A stretch of 64,000 nt of DNA from Corbicula japonica (GCA_038501625.1 JAZAYU010001147.1:16223-80222), one strand, 5' to 3'; shown: positions 40,001 to 53,433, counted from the stretch's first letter. Notes: generated by a model not told the origin, from the letters alone. Translations and numbers: made by a program.

Positions 40001-40949
40001 ATGGATCACTAAACAATGTATATAATGAAGACTTCGCATTGTTGTGTGGTTAACTTGGTGCTTAGCAAACTATGATTAGTATATGATATTGTAATCAAGA
40101 TAACGCCTTCGAAAACCGGCGAACTATTATAGAACTAAATACATACCTTTAAAATTGTTCGTTTGTCTGTAAAATATTACTACATGTAGAGTTTTGTGTA
40201 GATTACTAAGAAGAAGAAGAAAAGGAGAGATTCACTGTTGTACAACATATTGGTTCTTGTTTCTTGAAGTGTTCATAGTATTTCAAGCTCGTTGTTAAAT
40301 CTGTTCTTAAACTTCTGTTTAGATTGGAAAGTAGAATAAAAAGTCGATTAATTTGGAAACGATCTCGGGACAAAACTTAATGCTTGCATGCATCGAAAAA
40401 TGGTCCAAAGAATGTATGATTAACTCTTTCAATAGTTTCTTTTTTATATAAATATTGACATGTGCGTTCGATATTTCATTCTTATGCGTTCCTCATATTA
40501 TATTATTTCGCAAGTACTTTCAGTACTTTCAGTCAGGTATTAAGGTATTTTTCACAACAATTAATGTGTACAATATATCGCACGAGCCGCACTGGATACT
40601 ATAGAATACTTCCTGCAAGAGTGCTATAGCCATGAATCCAAAGGCTGCAAATCAATATTGCTGGTATTTGGAGGGTGCATGACTTGTTCCAGTGATTAGT
40701 TGATATCATTTTTCTGCAACAATTATTAACTTATTGCTTGTTCTTCGAGTGAGTGCTTATCACGAAGTTTATCAGTTGGTATATAAACAAGATATCGCTT
40801 AACGCCGGTAAGACGCCGATAAAGGGCGGCGTTGATCGTCCCAAAACAGTAAAATAATCACTAGAATAGTGTTTAAACTACAGTATTTTCACTGAATATA
40901 CTTATTGTTTAGTATTAAGCTGAAAAGATATAACTGAACATTGCCAATG

Positions 40950-41095
40950 ATTGTTAACTGTTTGTGGCGTATACTTTGAAACTGACCAGTGCATAACCAT
41001 GCTCTCTTCTCCTCTCTACTTTTTGTCTGTGTGGGGACACTGTCTGCTGGATGTGGTCATGCCTAATAATTATGTATATTTCACCTTTTTCATAT
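40950..41095 (-). repeat. Repeat B copy (truncated)
   Basis: It contains tgtttgtggcgta, ctgtgtggggacactgtctg and a terminal tatttcacctttttc. Confidence 0.55.
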
Positions 41096-41427
41096 TGCAG
41101 TGAAATACATGGAAGTAATAAACGTTCTATATTTTATGACTCTCTTCTCGGAAGACAATAGGCTAATTCTAATGAAAGAACGAAGTATAACTCATTGTGA
41201 GAAGGCTGCTGGCCCTCGGAATATAAGGACTTGTAGAAACTGGCTTAAGCTTTACCAGAATACAGCCTAATCCACGACCAATAAAGTTATAGATGTCATT
41301 TTTATCACTATTTCTAGCAATTATTTTATTCAATTTGACAAAAGACTTGAATATTTATTTTAAAAAAAAATCAAAATTATTGAAGTCAACATTGCTAAAT
41401 TGCTGAAATACTCTGTTAATAGAAAAA

Positions 41428-41695
41428 GATGAAATATGCATATCAGGAATTGCAATATTCAGAAACAACAGCTTCCCCACACAGTCAAGAAGAAGACAGA
41501 GAGCATGTTTAATAAAATGATCAGTTTACAAAAAGACACCACAAACAGTTTTTTAAAAAAAAAGAACCCGAGGGGTAACCGCCTTGGAAAGGTCAGTGGC
41601 AAATCAAATTGCCACTGGAGGGTTTAAAGCAGGTTATAGGGTGCACCAACCACACATTTGCCCCCAACTGGTTCTCAAATCAACAAACAAGTTGT
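41428..41695 (+). repeat. Repeat B copy
   Basis: Full-length forward copy beginning gaaatatgcatatcaggaat, with the hairpin aaattgccactgg and gggtgcaccaac. It is followed by repeat C. Confidence 0.65.
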
Positions 41696-41805
41696 CTAGG
41701 TGACATAACTCCAACTCACCCATCAGCTAAACCGTGTTGCATGCAAAAGCACACAAATATATTAAACATAAGAAGCTAATAGCATTGCAAAGCCAACTGG
41801 GCTCT
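41690..41805 (-). repeat. Repeat C start joined to repeat B
   Basis: The same B-to-C junction is seen as at 12200 (gttgtct, then the caactcacccatc region, then ttgcatgcaaaagcacaca). Confidence 0.55.
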
Positions 41806-42015
41806 ATTGATATGTTGTTTAATCTCTTGATTTCCCTATTCATAACGTATATATCAAATGCGTTAAAAACATAACTGTCCGTATCTTGGCAACACAATGT
41901 CAGTAAAAAGATGCAAGGTTGGTGGGAAGTTGCCTGAATTACACGAACTTATGTCATGCATATTTAAGTAAGTAGTGTGTCATACTGGTATATAAGGTTA
42001 AACGGTGCAAACAGT

Positions 42016-43600
42016 GTAGATCATCATCTTCAGTGATAGCCTTACTCCGTAGGGAGTATACTCGCAATTGGATAAAACTGTATGTACATACGTAGCAAGC
42101 AGGACTGCCTGTTTCCAAAGTAAAAGTTGCACTATTTACAGTCTAAGATAAAAAGGATAAAAACATCTCCTTGTAATTAGTATCTTGTGTTTTTCTGGGC
42201 CAGAGCCGATTGGAAGGCATCCAGGCTGGCCTGATCAACAGCAACTTGTGGTAGGTTGTTCCAAAGTACAGTGGTTGCGGGAAAGAAACTGTTCTGGAAG
42301 ATGGAGGTGCGGGCTCTGATTTGGCTGAAGCGTTTGTTGTGTCCTCTGGTGGTCTTGGCACTGACTAGTGGTGGATCCGGTGTTATGTCCACAAGGTTGT
42401 GAATGATTTTGTAGAACATAGTAATTCTGGTGTTGTTGCGTCGATGCTGAAGGGTGTCCCATTTGAGGTCAGTGAGCATGTCAGTTACGCTGCTTGTTCT
42501 TGCGTAGTCATGTTTCACAAATCTTGCAGCGCGACGTTGCACCATTTCTAGCTGGTCGATATGGATCTCTGAATAGGGGGACCAGACCGATGAGGCGTAT
42601 TCAACAGTAGGTCGGACATACGTCTTGAAAGCATTGGACTTGGTGCTTGGTGGACTGGATCTTATGTTGTGCCTAATAAAGGACATTGTGGAATTGGCTT
42701 TTTTGGTGATGTTATCAATATGCTTTTCCAAGAGAGGTTTGAGGAGATGGTAACACCAAGGTAGCAAGGTCCACAGTGTTGAGGATTTTGCCATTCAGTA
42801 GTTTGGCTTTCTGTTTGCTATCGCTGTATGCCAACCCATCCTTCTTAAGAGAGGACACACCGAAGTTATCTTTCTTCTTGGATTTTATGTAGTTCCAGAA
42901 TACTTTTGGGTTCTTGTGGTCTGGCTGAAGCATGTCTGAAACGTGGGCATCATGGGCCGATCTGCATAGGCGCTGGGCTTTCCTTTTAATGTCTTTATAT
43001 TTGGACCAGTCAGATGGGAAGTTGGAATTTTTAGCCCGCCGGAACCATCGTCTTTTCAGTCTGGTGATACGCCTTATATCCCGGTTAATCCATGGCTGAT
43101 TAAATCTCTGGGAGCTCTGGCGATGGGGGACTTCATCTTCAATGATCTTTTGGCAGCCATCCTTAAAAATAGACCAGATGTAGTTAATGTCTGTGGAGGT
43201 ATTGATTTTCTCTATAAAGGTGTTTGATAAGGCTTTGCTTTTTTCTTTAATGGTATTGATGTTGATGTAGATGGAGGGGGCGTCCCGTGGTCGAGTGGTT
43301 AAGGTTTCCGATTGAGAATCACTTGCCCTTCACCGCTGTGAGTTCGAGACCTTCCAGGGTCAAGATCTTTCATGTGAAGAAGCTAACCAGCTAGCTTGCG
43401 GAACGTCGGTGGTTCTACCCAGGTGCTCGCTCGAGCCTGAAAATTGCCTGGAAGGGCACCTGGGGTCTTCCTCCACCATGGAAAGCTGGTATGTCCACAC
43501 CATAATGTCCTCGTACAGAGGCGGGAGGGACATTAAACTGTGAAGTAACAACAACAACAAAAGTGTAGATGGCTTTTGACGAATCTAGGCATAGCCTAAT
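42016..43600 (-). pseudogene. Non-LTR retrotransposon (LINE) relic lacking its RT core
   Basis: From 43598 the minus strand reads an uninterrupted linker region (RITRLKRRWFRRAKNSNFPS, KNPKVFWNYIKSKKKDNFGV, SDSKQKAKLLN). It then jumps at about 42790 directly to the post-RT region (YLGVTISSNLSW, HIDNITKKANSTMSFIRHNI, VEYASSVWSPY, MVQRRAARFVKHDY). The several hundred residues of RT expected between are absent. Small frameshifts lie near the junction. This order is typical of jockey/CR1-like LINEs. The 3' region continues to about 42016, ending in a gatgatgat tail. The SINE at 43275 interrupts it. Confidence 0.85.
43275..43563 (+). mobile_element. tRNA-derived SINE inserted in the LINE
   Basis: The tRNA head has box A (tggtcgagtggttaagg) and box B (gagttcgagacc). 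A body of about 200 bp follows, then an AAC-repeat tail. A 9-bp target duplication tgtagatgg flanks it (43266-43274 and 43564-43572). The body may belong to the V/Meta-type SINEs of molluscs, by analogy only. Confidence 0.85.
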
Positions 43601-43778
43601 TCATAGTATCAGATGTTAACTGCACCATCCAGTAAGAATTTAAAAAATGGCACAACAAAAATTTTGTGGATAATAGTCCATACTGTTCAAACAATTCTCT
43701 GCACCTGTGTTTTTATTGTTTTATTAGATTTTGATGCTTATTATTACACTTCACTAGAACCTAAAAATGACAATAATT

Positions 43779-44075
43779 GTCGGTCATCCTGATGACCGAC
43801 ATATTATAATGGACCAAACTTGAACTTTGAAGGGTAACACCGGTTAACAGCGGCACCGGACGTGGTCACTTTAGACAAAGCCGCACGTCTAGAGCTTGGG
43901 AATGCTTTTCCGTTCCCCCTATTAGCAAGAAAAGTCTTCTAAATGTTGATGAAACAATATCTGGACGTTGTAGTTACATCAAATCAGAAATTGAGCCGAT
44001 ATATAACGACATGTTAAATTATATAAACATACGTGTGCTGTATTTTCTACAGGGTGTAGAAAAAATGTTATGCGT
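43779..44075 (+). repeat. Repeat of ~290 bp beginning with a 22-bp palindrome (copy 2)
   Basis: Perfect arms gtcggtcatc/gatgaccgac open the copy and gggtgtagaaaaaatg lies near its end, collinear with 25393-25690. Confidence 0.4.
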
Positions 44076-44280
44076 CTTTTTTTAGAAAGTCACGTGATGA
44101 AAATCTTCATAGCAAAATATTATTTGTGTATAAATTGAACTGTTACGTTATTTGATTCAAACAACTGTTCAGGATGATCCCATATATGAAATAGATTCAA
44201 TCCGTTACAAAATGTATATTGATTTTGTTGGTCAAAAGCAAGACATCGTTTATGTTTTTCTTAGAGACTAATGAATATCC

Positions 44281-45547
44281 GGGCGTGCTCGATTGGGCTG
44301 TCGGAACTGTGCCAGAATCAAATTCCGACTCTTCCACAGAATCTGCTTGACTGTTTCACTGCGCATGTCTGTACTTTCAGCAGACAGCGACAGTAGTAAA
44401 CCAATTTTGTCTGGCGATTATAGTCGCCAGAGAATCCTTAGCGAGCTTCAGTTATCTTTCCTCGAGGTTTAAAATAGGCGGTATTCCCCAAGCTTGCAAG
44501 AAAAGTACATACTGCTGCTGGAGATTAACAACACCAGTTGGTGTTAGATTTAAAAATACAACGAACTCGGAGTCATATTACAAGATGTATGTTTACCGTT
44601 ATCACAGCAGAGTTGCTGATAGCAATTTGATGCCACTTAAATGTCGGTCACTGATTTATTGCCATTCATATGTTTGGAATGCATATTATGATGAGATCTG
44701 TATCTGTATTGTTGCGACGCTTGCAACCACTGCTGGCGTAGTGCGTCGGGGGTTTAAATGTTAACCATTCGAGTTGCACAAATACTGCACACTGTTTGCC
44801 ATATCATGTCGTTCAGGGCGACGTTTACACCTTCTATATGCTGGTTTAATACAGTATAAGCTGTACCTCTTCTTTTCTTTTTTACAAATGGTTTATAATA
44901 TTATTTACTCTTTAATTAAGTGTTATGTTGAATTATTGTAATGAGCAATAGGCTTAGTTGATAAGAAGCTGGAGAAATATTTTTTTTAATAGATACAGAG
45001 AACAGGCTTGACGTAATCCAGAAGCCAATCAGGGGCCTCTAGTTTTTTGGTTTACAACAGTCGTTTTTTTTCTGATAACGACGGAGAAAGAGTCTAAGAA
45101 TCTGCCAAACGAGTGAGATTGGATGTCGGAACAGAATCATGATAGGTTTTTATAAAAATTGTTACATAATTGCATGTTTATTATATCTTTTGAAGTCTAA
45201 AGAACTCCTAATGGTCTTAATAAGCCATACTTCATAGTTCAACTAAGTTTTCCTAGTTTTTAGATCAGTCAACAAAAAGCAATATTTATAATTTACTGAA
45301 AAATAACACTATTTCTGGTATTTATGTTGGTGAAATTCTTGGCATAGTACTGAAATGTAACCATTATCTTATTTTATGGCAAAAAAAACAGTATCTAAAA
45401 ATATTTCAGTTTGGTGCAGTATAAAACACTGACCGATTCACACCACCTATTTCGATGGAATGGGTAGAACGCTGCCAGAACACAGTTCCGACGCACTCGA
45501 TTGGAGTTCTCCCTGTTCTAAATGTCGGAATTTGCAATCGAGCACGC
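44281..45547. mobile_element. Possible TIR element of ~1.27 kb
   Basis: gcgtgctcgattg at 44284 is matched by its inverse at about 45533-45545, and gtcggaactgtg motifs recur inside both ends. There is no transposase and no target duplication seen. It could be an older non-autonomous element. Confidence 0.4.
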
Positions 45548-46068
45548 TCCGACTTTTGCGGGAAAGGCTAGTCGGTGATTAGCATACACTTTCAACCAAA
45601 AATGTATTCCAAAATCTAGAGTTCAACAACAAAATTTAGTCACTGTCATAGGGTGGGGGATGAGCAGCCTGACAGGGACTCAAATTATTAAATTTACTAT
45701 TCTGATCTTCAACAATTTCGTTAGAATGCTGAACTTAAACATGTAATATTGGTGGTTCTCGCACATTTTCCTGTTTTTGTTTGTTAGTTTTAATGATGTC
45801 AATTTCAGTGTATGCCATGTTAGATGACATTATGCGGGTTTCAAAAAAACTCATGTCCATGCTTTGACTTCGAAAATTGATGAACACTTCTACCCATGTG
45901 TTAATTTTAAAAAGTTCTTTCTTGTGGTATAAATCACCAAACATACGGTCGTGAACCAGTAGAGGCTTATAGTAAACGAGGAGATGTTTTAAACAAGCAT
46001 TTAGGAGGAAACGAATGCTCAGAACTTGCTTAATTGTCAAAATATTGTCTTTTAAAGAGAGATTTTGC

Positions 46069-46292
46069 TTTTTGCGCTTTCCAGTGCAAATGTTGCGAAT
46101 GTTCTCAGAAGTTAACGGAAGTTTAGCGAAGTGAGGTGATCATTGTTTAAAGTAAAAAAAAAAGGGGGATCAGCGATTTTGCCATTTGTTTGCGATTTCC
46201 AGTGCAGATTTGGTGAATGTTATCAGAAGATACCGGAGGTTTAGCGAATGTGACATGGCCATTGTTTAAAGTAAACATAGGAGATCAGCATG
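46069..46292 (+). repeat. ~115-bp tandem duplication
   Basis: ttgcgctttccagtgca through cattgtttaaagtaaa occurs twice in a row with about 20% mismatch. No function is apparent. Confidence 0.7.
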
Positions 46293-46894
46293 GGCAATAT
46301 TTTTATCTAATATCATAAGTGTAGTCAATTGGGCGGCGCTACGCTAAAAGACAGTCATCAATACGACCAATAAGCTGCGGACGAGAGAGATAAACGACTA
46401 GGATGGCCACATGAGGTTATGATTACACATTCAGCGTGGAAGCATCAATAATGATTTTGTTTATTGAACTTGTCTGATATCAATTTATAGGATAAATGGC
46501 GACACGTTATTTCAGTTACAAGTACTTAGTTAGTCAAGTTTGTTGAAATATAATTTCAATCCATAATTACAAACTTTTGCATTTCACGAGCGCACTATTG
46601 AAATAACCTGAGATGCGAGAGTTTAAACCTAGTTGGTTTGATGACTACCCATGTCTTCATTAGTTACGAACATTACATTTTATCTTTTATTCGCAATTAC
46701 TCATTTAGAGGGACATTTGTATACATGTATTATCCTCTTTCTCAAAGATTTGCATTAAAGTGCCTCGTTTTGAGCTTGTTGCACAAAAACTGCCATGTTT
46801 TTTAGATCTATCTATTTCCCTGTCCTTTTGATATCCAAGTTGGAGCTCTAATTACGATGCGGTATGTTATGTTTTTGATATGCTTTAAAGTCTT

Positions 46895-46975
46895 TAACAG
46901 GCTCAATGAAACAGAGCCTGTAATATTTTCACATTTTTCGTCTTCGGTGGTTTTCAAAGTGACCTTTTAATCTAT
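46895..46975 (+). repeat. Repeat A fragment
   Basis: Only the aggctcaatgaaacagagcc block and the cttcggtggttttcaaag end remain. Confidence 0.5.
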
Positions 46976-48317
46976 TTTAAGAAAATAAAACTTAAACGAT
47001 TGTTTTGAAATAGAAACTTGGTAACCATTCTATACGTGCTTCTGTACTTTTATCATTTTAACTTTAACTATTTAATTTATGTTACAAAACTTTCGCCGCC
47101 ATAAAGTTCAAAACTTGCCCTTGAATATATGCATTATTAACGAAATACGAATTGATTTATTTTGATTCCCATATTCCCTCTCAAAACCGCATATATCTAT
47201 GCGTTCTCTTCTTGGGGTCTATAGTGAACGGTTGGACTCGTCGCAGTTGCAATCCAAATTGAGTTTTACTTGTAAAAGATTTCCGGGGATGCCCGTGACC
47301 CCAATACACATGCAATATAACGGATCTGATTTCGGTCTTGGGATACTAAACGATAACATTATTTTGACAAGTACAGTAAGGTAGACAACACAAGCACTAT
47401 CATTTCTATGTAAGGGCGATCTACTAGAATATACTGCAAGGAATGCAAAACCAGCCTTTAAAGTAAAGAAAAAGTTGTTTTCAGAACAGTGGCATAACGA
47501 CAATTTTTATGATGATAGATTAATTTAAATACAAATAGTGCTTCTTGAGTTCTTTTAATAGTTTAACAGAAAATCGTTCAAACAAAAACAAAAGATAATA
47601 GCAGCATAAAGCTTAAGTGAAAGTAATAAATGCATCAGCATCGTAATTTATTGTTTACTGTCTTTTAACGCTCATCAACTTCAAGTTTGACGAGATCTGC
47701 TGAACCAACTAAAACTACATTTTATGAATGTTGGTAATGAATACTGAATATTATAAGCGTGGCTTTTCTCTCAATGTACAAATAAGTATCAACTGTGGAA
47801 AGTTCTATGGTACCTCTTTGAGCATTCGCGTTAATGTAACATATTCACCAGATTCGCTGGTGCTTAAACAACGTAATTATTTCTACACGTCCTAAAAAAA
47901 AATTACGTCTACTAGAGACATGATTATTTATATTGATGCCTTTAGCCCGTACACGTATTCTTCATGTTTCAATAAATCAAACATCAGCCGTTTAACTTTG
48001 TTTGCATGCTTTAGAGTAACAGAATTGTACAATGTTTATATGTTCTCTTGTTTATGTTTGTACATACAGAGAAATGTAAATGGAAATAAACTTGAAACTT
48101 GAAACATCAACTAAATTCACAAATAGTTTGTCAGATTCAGTCTGTGTGACTTTGATCGACAGAAAACTGGCCATATCATTGACTTACATTGGTCCAAAAG
48201 TAAATACATGAACGAATACATACCTACTTATTCTTTTAATTTATTTGCTAATGACCGACTAGCTTTTTGGAAAGCTAAACTTGTTTCTAACATAGGACTG
48301 GTATGAACTAATGTGTA

Positions 48318-48778
48318 GATCAGCGTACACTAAATAAAAGCTGCTTCCCGGTTGGTTAAAAAAAAAAGTTAGGGGAAACCCGTAAGACTCTATAGAAACA
48401 TTAGTTGATTGGCCAATATAGCTAAGGAAAAAATAAAACTCCTTCTAAAAAATAGAAATTGTGTATTTCTGCAGCTGTTGGAACCAAAAATCATTATCCA
48501 AAACATTTTGGATAAGAAAAAAATTACTTTTAAAATAATGCCTATAAACAGGTTAGCCACAAGTAAATTTAGTCAATAGGCAAGGGTGGTAGTCTTCAAA
48601 GTGAAATTTGAGGTAGAAACCTACGGTCATGGTGGTATTTCATCTATGTTTTTATGTAGATTTATATTCAAACTTCATCAGAAGACCATGCCTGATATTG
48701 TCTAAGAATAAATAAATCAAGGAGACTCCCAAGACTCTATATAGAACATATAGGGAAACGCAATAGTGTACGCTGACC
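48318..48778 (+). mobile_element. 461-bp TIR element, array copy 1
   Basis: The ends are GATCAGCGTACACTA and, inverted, GGTCAGCGTACACTA (14 of 15 matching). There is no coding capacity. Identical copies start at 50876, 53434, 55992 and 58550. It looks like a non-autonomous DNA transposon (MITE). Confidence 0.75.
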
Positions 48779-50875
48779 TAAAGGCAGCAAGACTCTGGAT
48801 GTATGTGATCTATTGAGCGCCTTGTTTGAAACTGATTTTGTATACAATTTGTTAATTTTGTGAATATTGACAAATCTAAAGAATTTCTGCATACATTTGC
48901 AGCAGTTAGAAGGTCAGTCTGATTGTAAGTTGTTAATAAAGGGGCCTCTGAATTAAGATAGTGTTGAAAATAGCCTTATTCACTATATTCAGATTGGGAG
49001 ATGGTGTTGTAGCTTTGTTGAGACCTGCACTTTATTATATTTCCCATGAAAAGTATAGAAATTGTCACTTTTTAAGGTTGGATTGTTGTAAAACTATACA
49101 TGGGAGTGCATGTTTTGTTATGCATTTGCTTATTTTGGTATAAAAAGGTTGCTAGATTTTGAGGATAATGCTTGCATTTGATGAAACTTAGAGGTGGTTT
49201 TCACTGTAAGGTATATTTGGATCAAAAGTGTAGCTTTGATTTAATTCTGGTTAGGAAAAAGTGACTTTATAATGAATTAGATTTGCCTTTTAGACACAAA
49301 AACTGTGTTTTTCCTCTTTTAGAAGTCTTTCTTAATATTTCAGTAAGTCTCAGATTTGTTAGATATGTTTTTGATGCCTAATGTTGAACAGTGTAGAGTG
49401 GCTGTATATTAAAACTGGTAATAGAATAAAGGCAAAATGAGAAAAAATGAATTTTATGTGTGACTTTTGTTCGGTATGAGTTGGATTTCAGTTGCGAAGC
49501 AGTAAATTATTTCGCGAACAAATAATTTTAAGTCTGTTCCTGGAAGTTGCGATAAGTTTGACCATAAAATGCCACCGGGTATGTTAAATAGATCTCTGAC
49601 TGTGTAAAGCATTTCACTTACTGATTTGCTACTATGATTGGGGTATACAATAGTTTTAAATTTTGTTTTTAACAGAGAATAGCAGTATTTCTCTGTAAAA
49701 GTGGTTAACTGGTTTTCTTTTGGGAGTCTGGTCCCAGAAAACCATGGATTTTATGACAGACCTAAATCTGGCATATATGTTTACTAGAAATTGTTTAACA
49801 TGGGGCCTTAAACATTGTCTGCTTGACACTTTTGTTTTCAAAACTGTAGCACCAGCTTGAGATTTTTTGAAAATAATTATAGCAGAAATATTTTTATTAT
49901 ATTTATACATACAAAATTGTAAGTTATAGCAAATTAGACTTATTTAGAGAACATGAGTTGTCTCCCTTTCAACAAAGAAAATTGAAACAGAAAAATCATT
50001 TAATGAAATATGCTTTATTATACAATCAGAGCAATTGAATTACATAATAATTTAATCATTTCATGCATACTGACTATTTTTAAAGCATTTTGGATCTGAT
50101 AATTCTTTATTTCATGGGATTTTGATATAGGATTACCTATGAGGAGTGACATCATAGAGGCATTTCAGGGCAAAAACAAGCCCCTGGGTAAATAGCAGTG
50201 TCCAGTCAAGGTGTATTGTTTATTTTCATGCATAAAAACACATTTTATATGACAACTGGAAGAATTTAGTAAAAAACAGTCTCATGAAATGAATGATTTC
50301 CACTCCAAATGCATCAAAATGTCATTTTCTTTTGGATTTTCACTATGTCTTGGTTTCCACAAAAGTCATGGCTGTGTATTTTAAGTGCAGAATGATACTA
50401 AATAGACTGTGTTTCCATGAATAAATATGTTTATAGCTGCTTTTAATGTAAAATTCAGGAATTTGATCTTGCAGGTAGTGAAAATTTATTGAAATAATAG
50501 CTAGAAAATGTCTTTTTTTGTATTTTTACATGGGGTGGGGATACAAAAATGACTCTGTATAGAAGCATTTAAGGCCAAGCCAAAAAATTACTTGTTTAAA
50601 ATATCATGCCTGTGTGTGAGTCTTCAGTGGTCAAGTTTTATAACATAAACTGGAATATTCTATTTTTCCTGATTTTTTTTGTTATGAATGTTTATAATCT
50701 GTTTATAGTGTTTTTAGTGTGGCTGAACTGTCACCAACTGCTTACACTTGAAGAAGGGCTGTGAGTTCAGATTTAGACAAAAACAAACAAAACATGGATT
50801 TTAATTTTTGGAATTATTTATTTCTTCATTTTATACAATGTTTGAATATAACTAAAAATAATATGTGACGCTTAA

Positions 50876-51336
50876 GATCAGCGTACACTAAATAAAAGCT
50901 GCTTCCCGGTTGGTTAAAAAAAAAAGTTAGGGGAAACCCGTAAGACTCTATAGAAACATTAGTTGATTGGCCAATATAGCTAAGGAAAAAATAAAACTCC
51001 TTCTAAAAAATAGAAATTGTGTATTTCTGCAGCTGTTGGAACCAAAAATCATTATCCAAAACATTTTGGATAAGAAAAAAATTACTTTTAAAATAATGCC
51101 TATAAACAGGTTAGCCACAAGTAAATTTAGTCAATAGGCAAGGGTGGTAGTCTTCAAAGTGAAATTTGAGGTAGAAACCTACGGTCATGGTGGTATTTCA
51201 TCTATGTTTTTATGTAGATTTATATTCAAACTTCATCAGAAGACCATGCCTGATATTGTCTAAGAATAAATAAATCAAGGAGACTCCCAAGACTCTATAT
51301 AGAACATATAGGGAAACGCAATAGTGTACGCTGACC
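50876..51336 (+). mobile_element. 461-bp TIR element, array copy 2
   Basis: Same element as at 48318. Its flanks are TTAA on the left and TAAA on the right, as at every internal junction. Confidence 0.75.
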
Positions 51337-53433
51337 TAAAGGCAGCAAGACTCTGGATGTATGTGATCTATTGAGCGCCTTGTTTGAAACTGATTTTGTA
51401 TACAATTTGTTAATTTTGTGAATATTGACAAATCTAAAGAATTTCTGCATACATTTGCAGCAGTTAGAAGGTCAGTCTGATTGTAAGTTGTTAATAAAGG
51501 GGCCTCTGAATTAAGATAGTGTTGAAAATAGCCTTATTCACTATATTCAGATTGGGAGATGGTGTTGTAGCTTTGTTGAGACCTGCACTTTATTATATTT
51601 CCCATGAAAAGTATAGAAATTGTCACTTTTTAAGGTTGGATTGTTGTAAAACTATACATGGGAGTGCATTTTTTGTTATGCATTTGCTTATTTTGGTATA
51701 AAAAGGTTGCTAGATTTTGAGGATAATGCTTGCATTTGATGAAACTTAGAGGTGGTTTTCACTGTAAGGTATATTTGGATCAAAAGTGTAGCTTTGATTT
51801 AATTCTGGTTAGGAAAAAGTGACTTTATAATGAATTAGATTTGCCTTTTAGACACAAAAACTGTGTTTTTCCTCTTTTAGAAGTCTTTCTTAATATTTCA
51901 GTAAGTCTCAGATTTGTTAGATATGTTTTTGATGCCTAATGTTGAACAGTGTAGAGTGGCTGTATATTAAAACTGGTAATAGAATAAAGGCAAAATGAGA
52001 AAAAATGAATTTTATGTGTGACTTTTGTTCGGTATGAGTTGGATTTCAGTTGCGAAGCAGTAAATTATTTCGCGAACAAATAATTTTAAGTCTGTTCCTG
52101 GAAGTTGCGATAAGTTTGACCATAAAATGCCACCGGGTATGTTAAATAGATCTCTGACTGTGTAAAGCATTTCACTTACTGATTTGCTACTATGATTGGG
52201 GTATACAATAGTTTTAAATTTTGTTTTTAACAGAGAATAGCAGTATTTCTCTGTAAAAGTGGTTAACTGGTTTTCTTTTGGGAGTCTGGTCCCAGAAAAC
52301 CATGGATTTTATGACAGACCTAAATCTGGCATATATGTTTACTAGAAATTGTTTAACATGGGGCCTTAAACATTGTCTGCTTGACACTTTTGTTTTCAAA
52401 ACTGTAGCACCAGCTTGAGATTTTTTGAAAATAATTATAGCAGAAATATTTTTATTATATTTATACATACAAAATTGTAAGTTATAGCAAATTAGACTTA
52501 TTTAGAGAACATGAGTTGTCTCCCTTTCAACAAAGAAAATTGAAACAGAAAAATCATTTAATGAAATATGCTTTATTATACAATCAGAGCAATTGAATTA
52601 CATAATAATTTAATCATTTCATGCATATTGACTATTTTTAAAGCATTTTGGATCTGATAATTCTTTATTTCATGGGATTTTGATATAGGATTACCTATGA
52701 GGAGTGACATCATAGAGGCATTTCAGGGCAAAAACAAGCCCCTGGGTAAATAGCAGTGTCCAGTCAAGGTGTATTGTTTATTTTCATGCATAAAAACACA
52801 TTTTATATGACAACTGGAAGAATTTAGTAAAAAACAGTCTCATGAAATGAATGATTTCCACTCCAAATGCATCAAAATGTCATTTTCTTTTGGATTTTCA
52901 CTATGTCTTGGTTTCCACAAAAGTCATGGCTGTGTATTTTAAGTGCAGAATGATACTAAATAGACTGTGTTTCCATGAATAAATATGTTTATAGCTGCTT
53001 TTAATGTAAAATTCAGGAATTTGATCTTGCAGGTAGTGAAAATTTATTGAAATAATAGCTAGAAAATGTCTTTTTTTGTATTTTTACATGGGGTGGGGAT
53101 ACAAAAATGACTCTGTATAGAAGCATTTAAGGCCAAGCCAAAAAATTACTTGTTTAAAATATCATGCCTGTGTGTGAGTCTTCAGTGGTCAAGTTTTATA
53201 ACATAAACTGGAATATTCTATTTTTCCTGATTTTTTTTGTTATGAATGTTTATAATCTGTTTATAGTGTTTTTAGTGTGGCTGAACTGTCACCAACTGCT
53301 TACACTTGAAGAAGGGCTGTGAGTTCAGATTTAGACAAAAACAAACAAAACATGGATTTTAATTTTTGGAATTATTTATTTCTTCATTTTATACAATGTT
53401 TGAATATAACTAAAAATAATATGTGACGCTTAA

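Larger units (their letters stand above)
37896..42015. other. Intergenic region downstream of gene 2
   Basis: After the gene 2 3' end come two microsatellites, a decayed repeat C, and repeats B and C at 40950-41805. 38750-39770 and 40000-40950 show nothing I can support; the frames there are short and unlike proteins. Confidence 0.6.
43601..48317. other. Intergenic region between the LINE and the tandem array
   Basis: It holds the 290-bp repeat, the possible 1.27-kb TIR element, the 115-bp duplication and a repeat A scrap. Near 48085-48105 a doubled cttgaaa after aataaa looks like the 3' end of another retroelement. 45550-46060 and 46980-48070 show nothing else. Confidence 0.55.

Noticed and set aside
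48961..49143. 60-residue frame repeated in every array unit
   Set aside because: It has no ATG in good context (it opens on TTG/GTG-type codons) and no recognisable motif. Identity between units only reflects recent duplication.
49656..49910. 84-residue minus-strand frame repeated in every array unit
   Set aside because: It has no domain, signal or splice support. Conservation between near-identical units is not evidence of selection.
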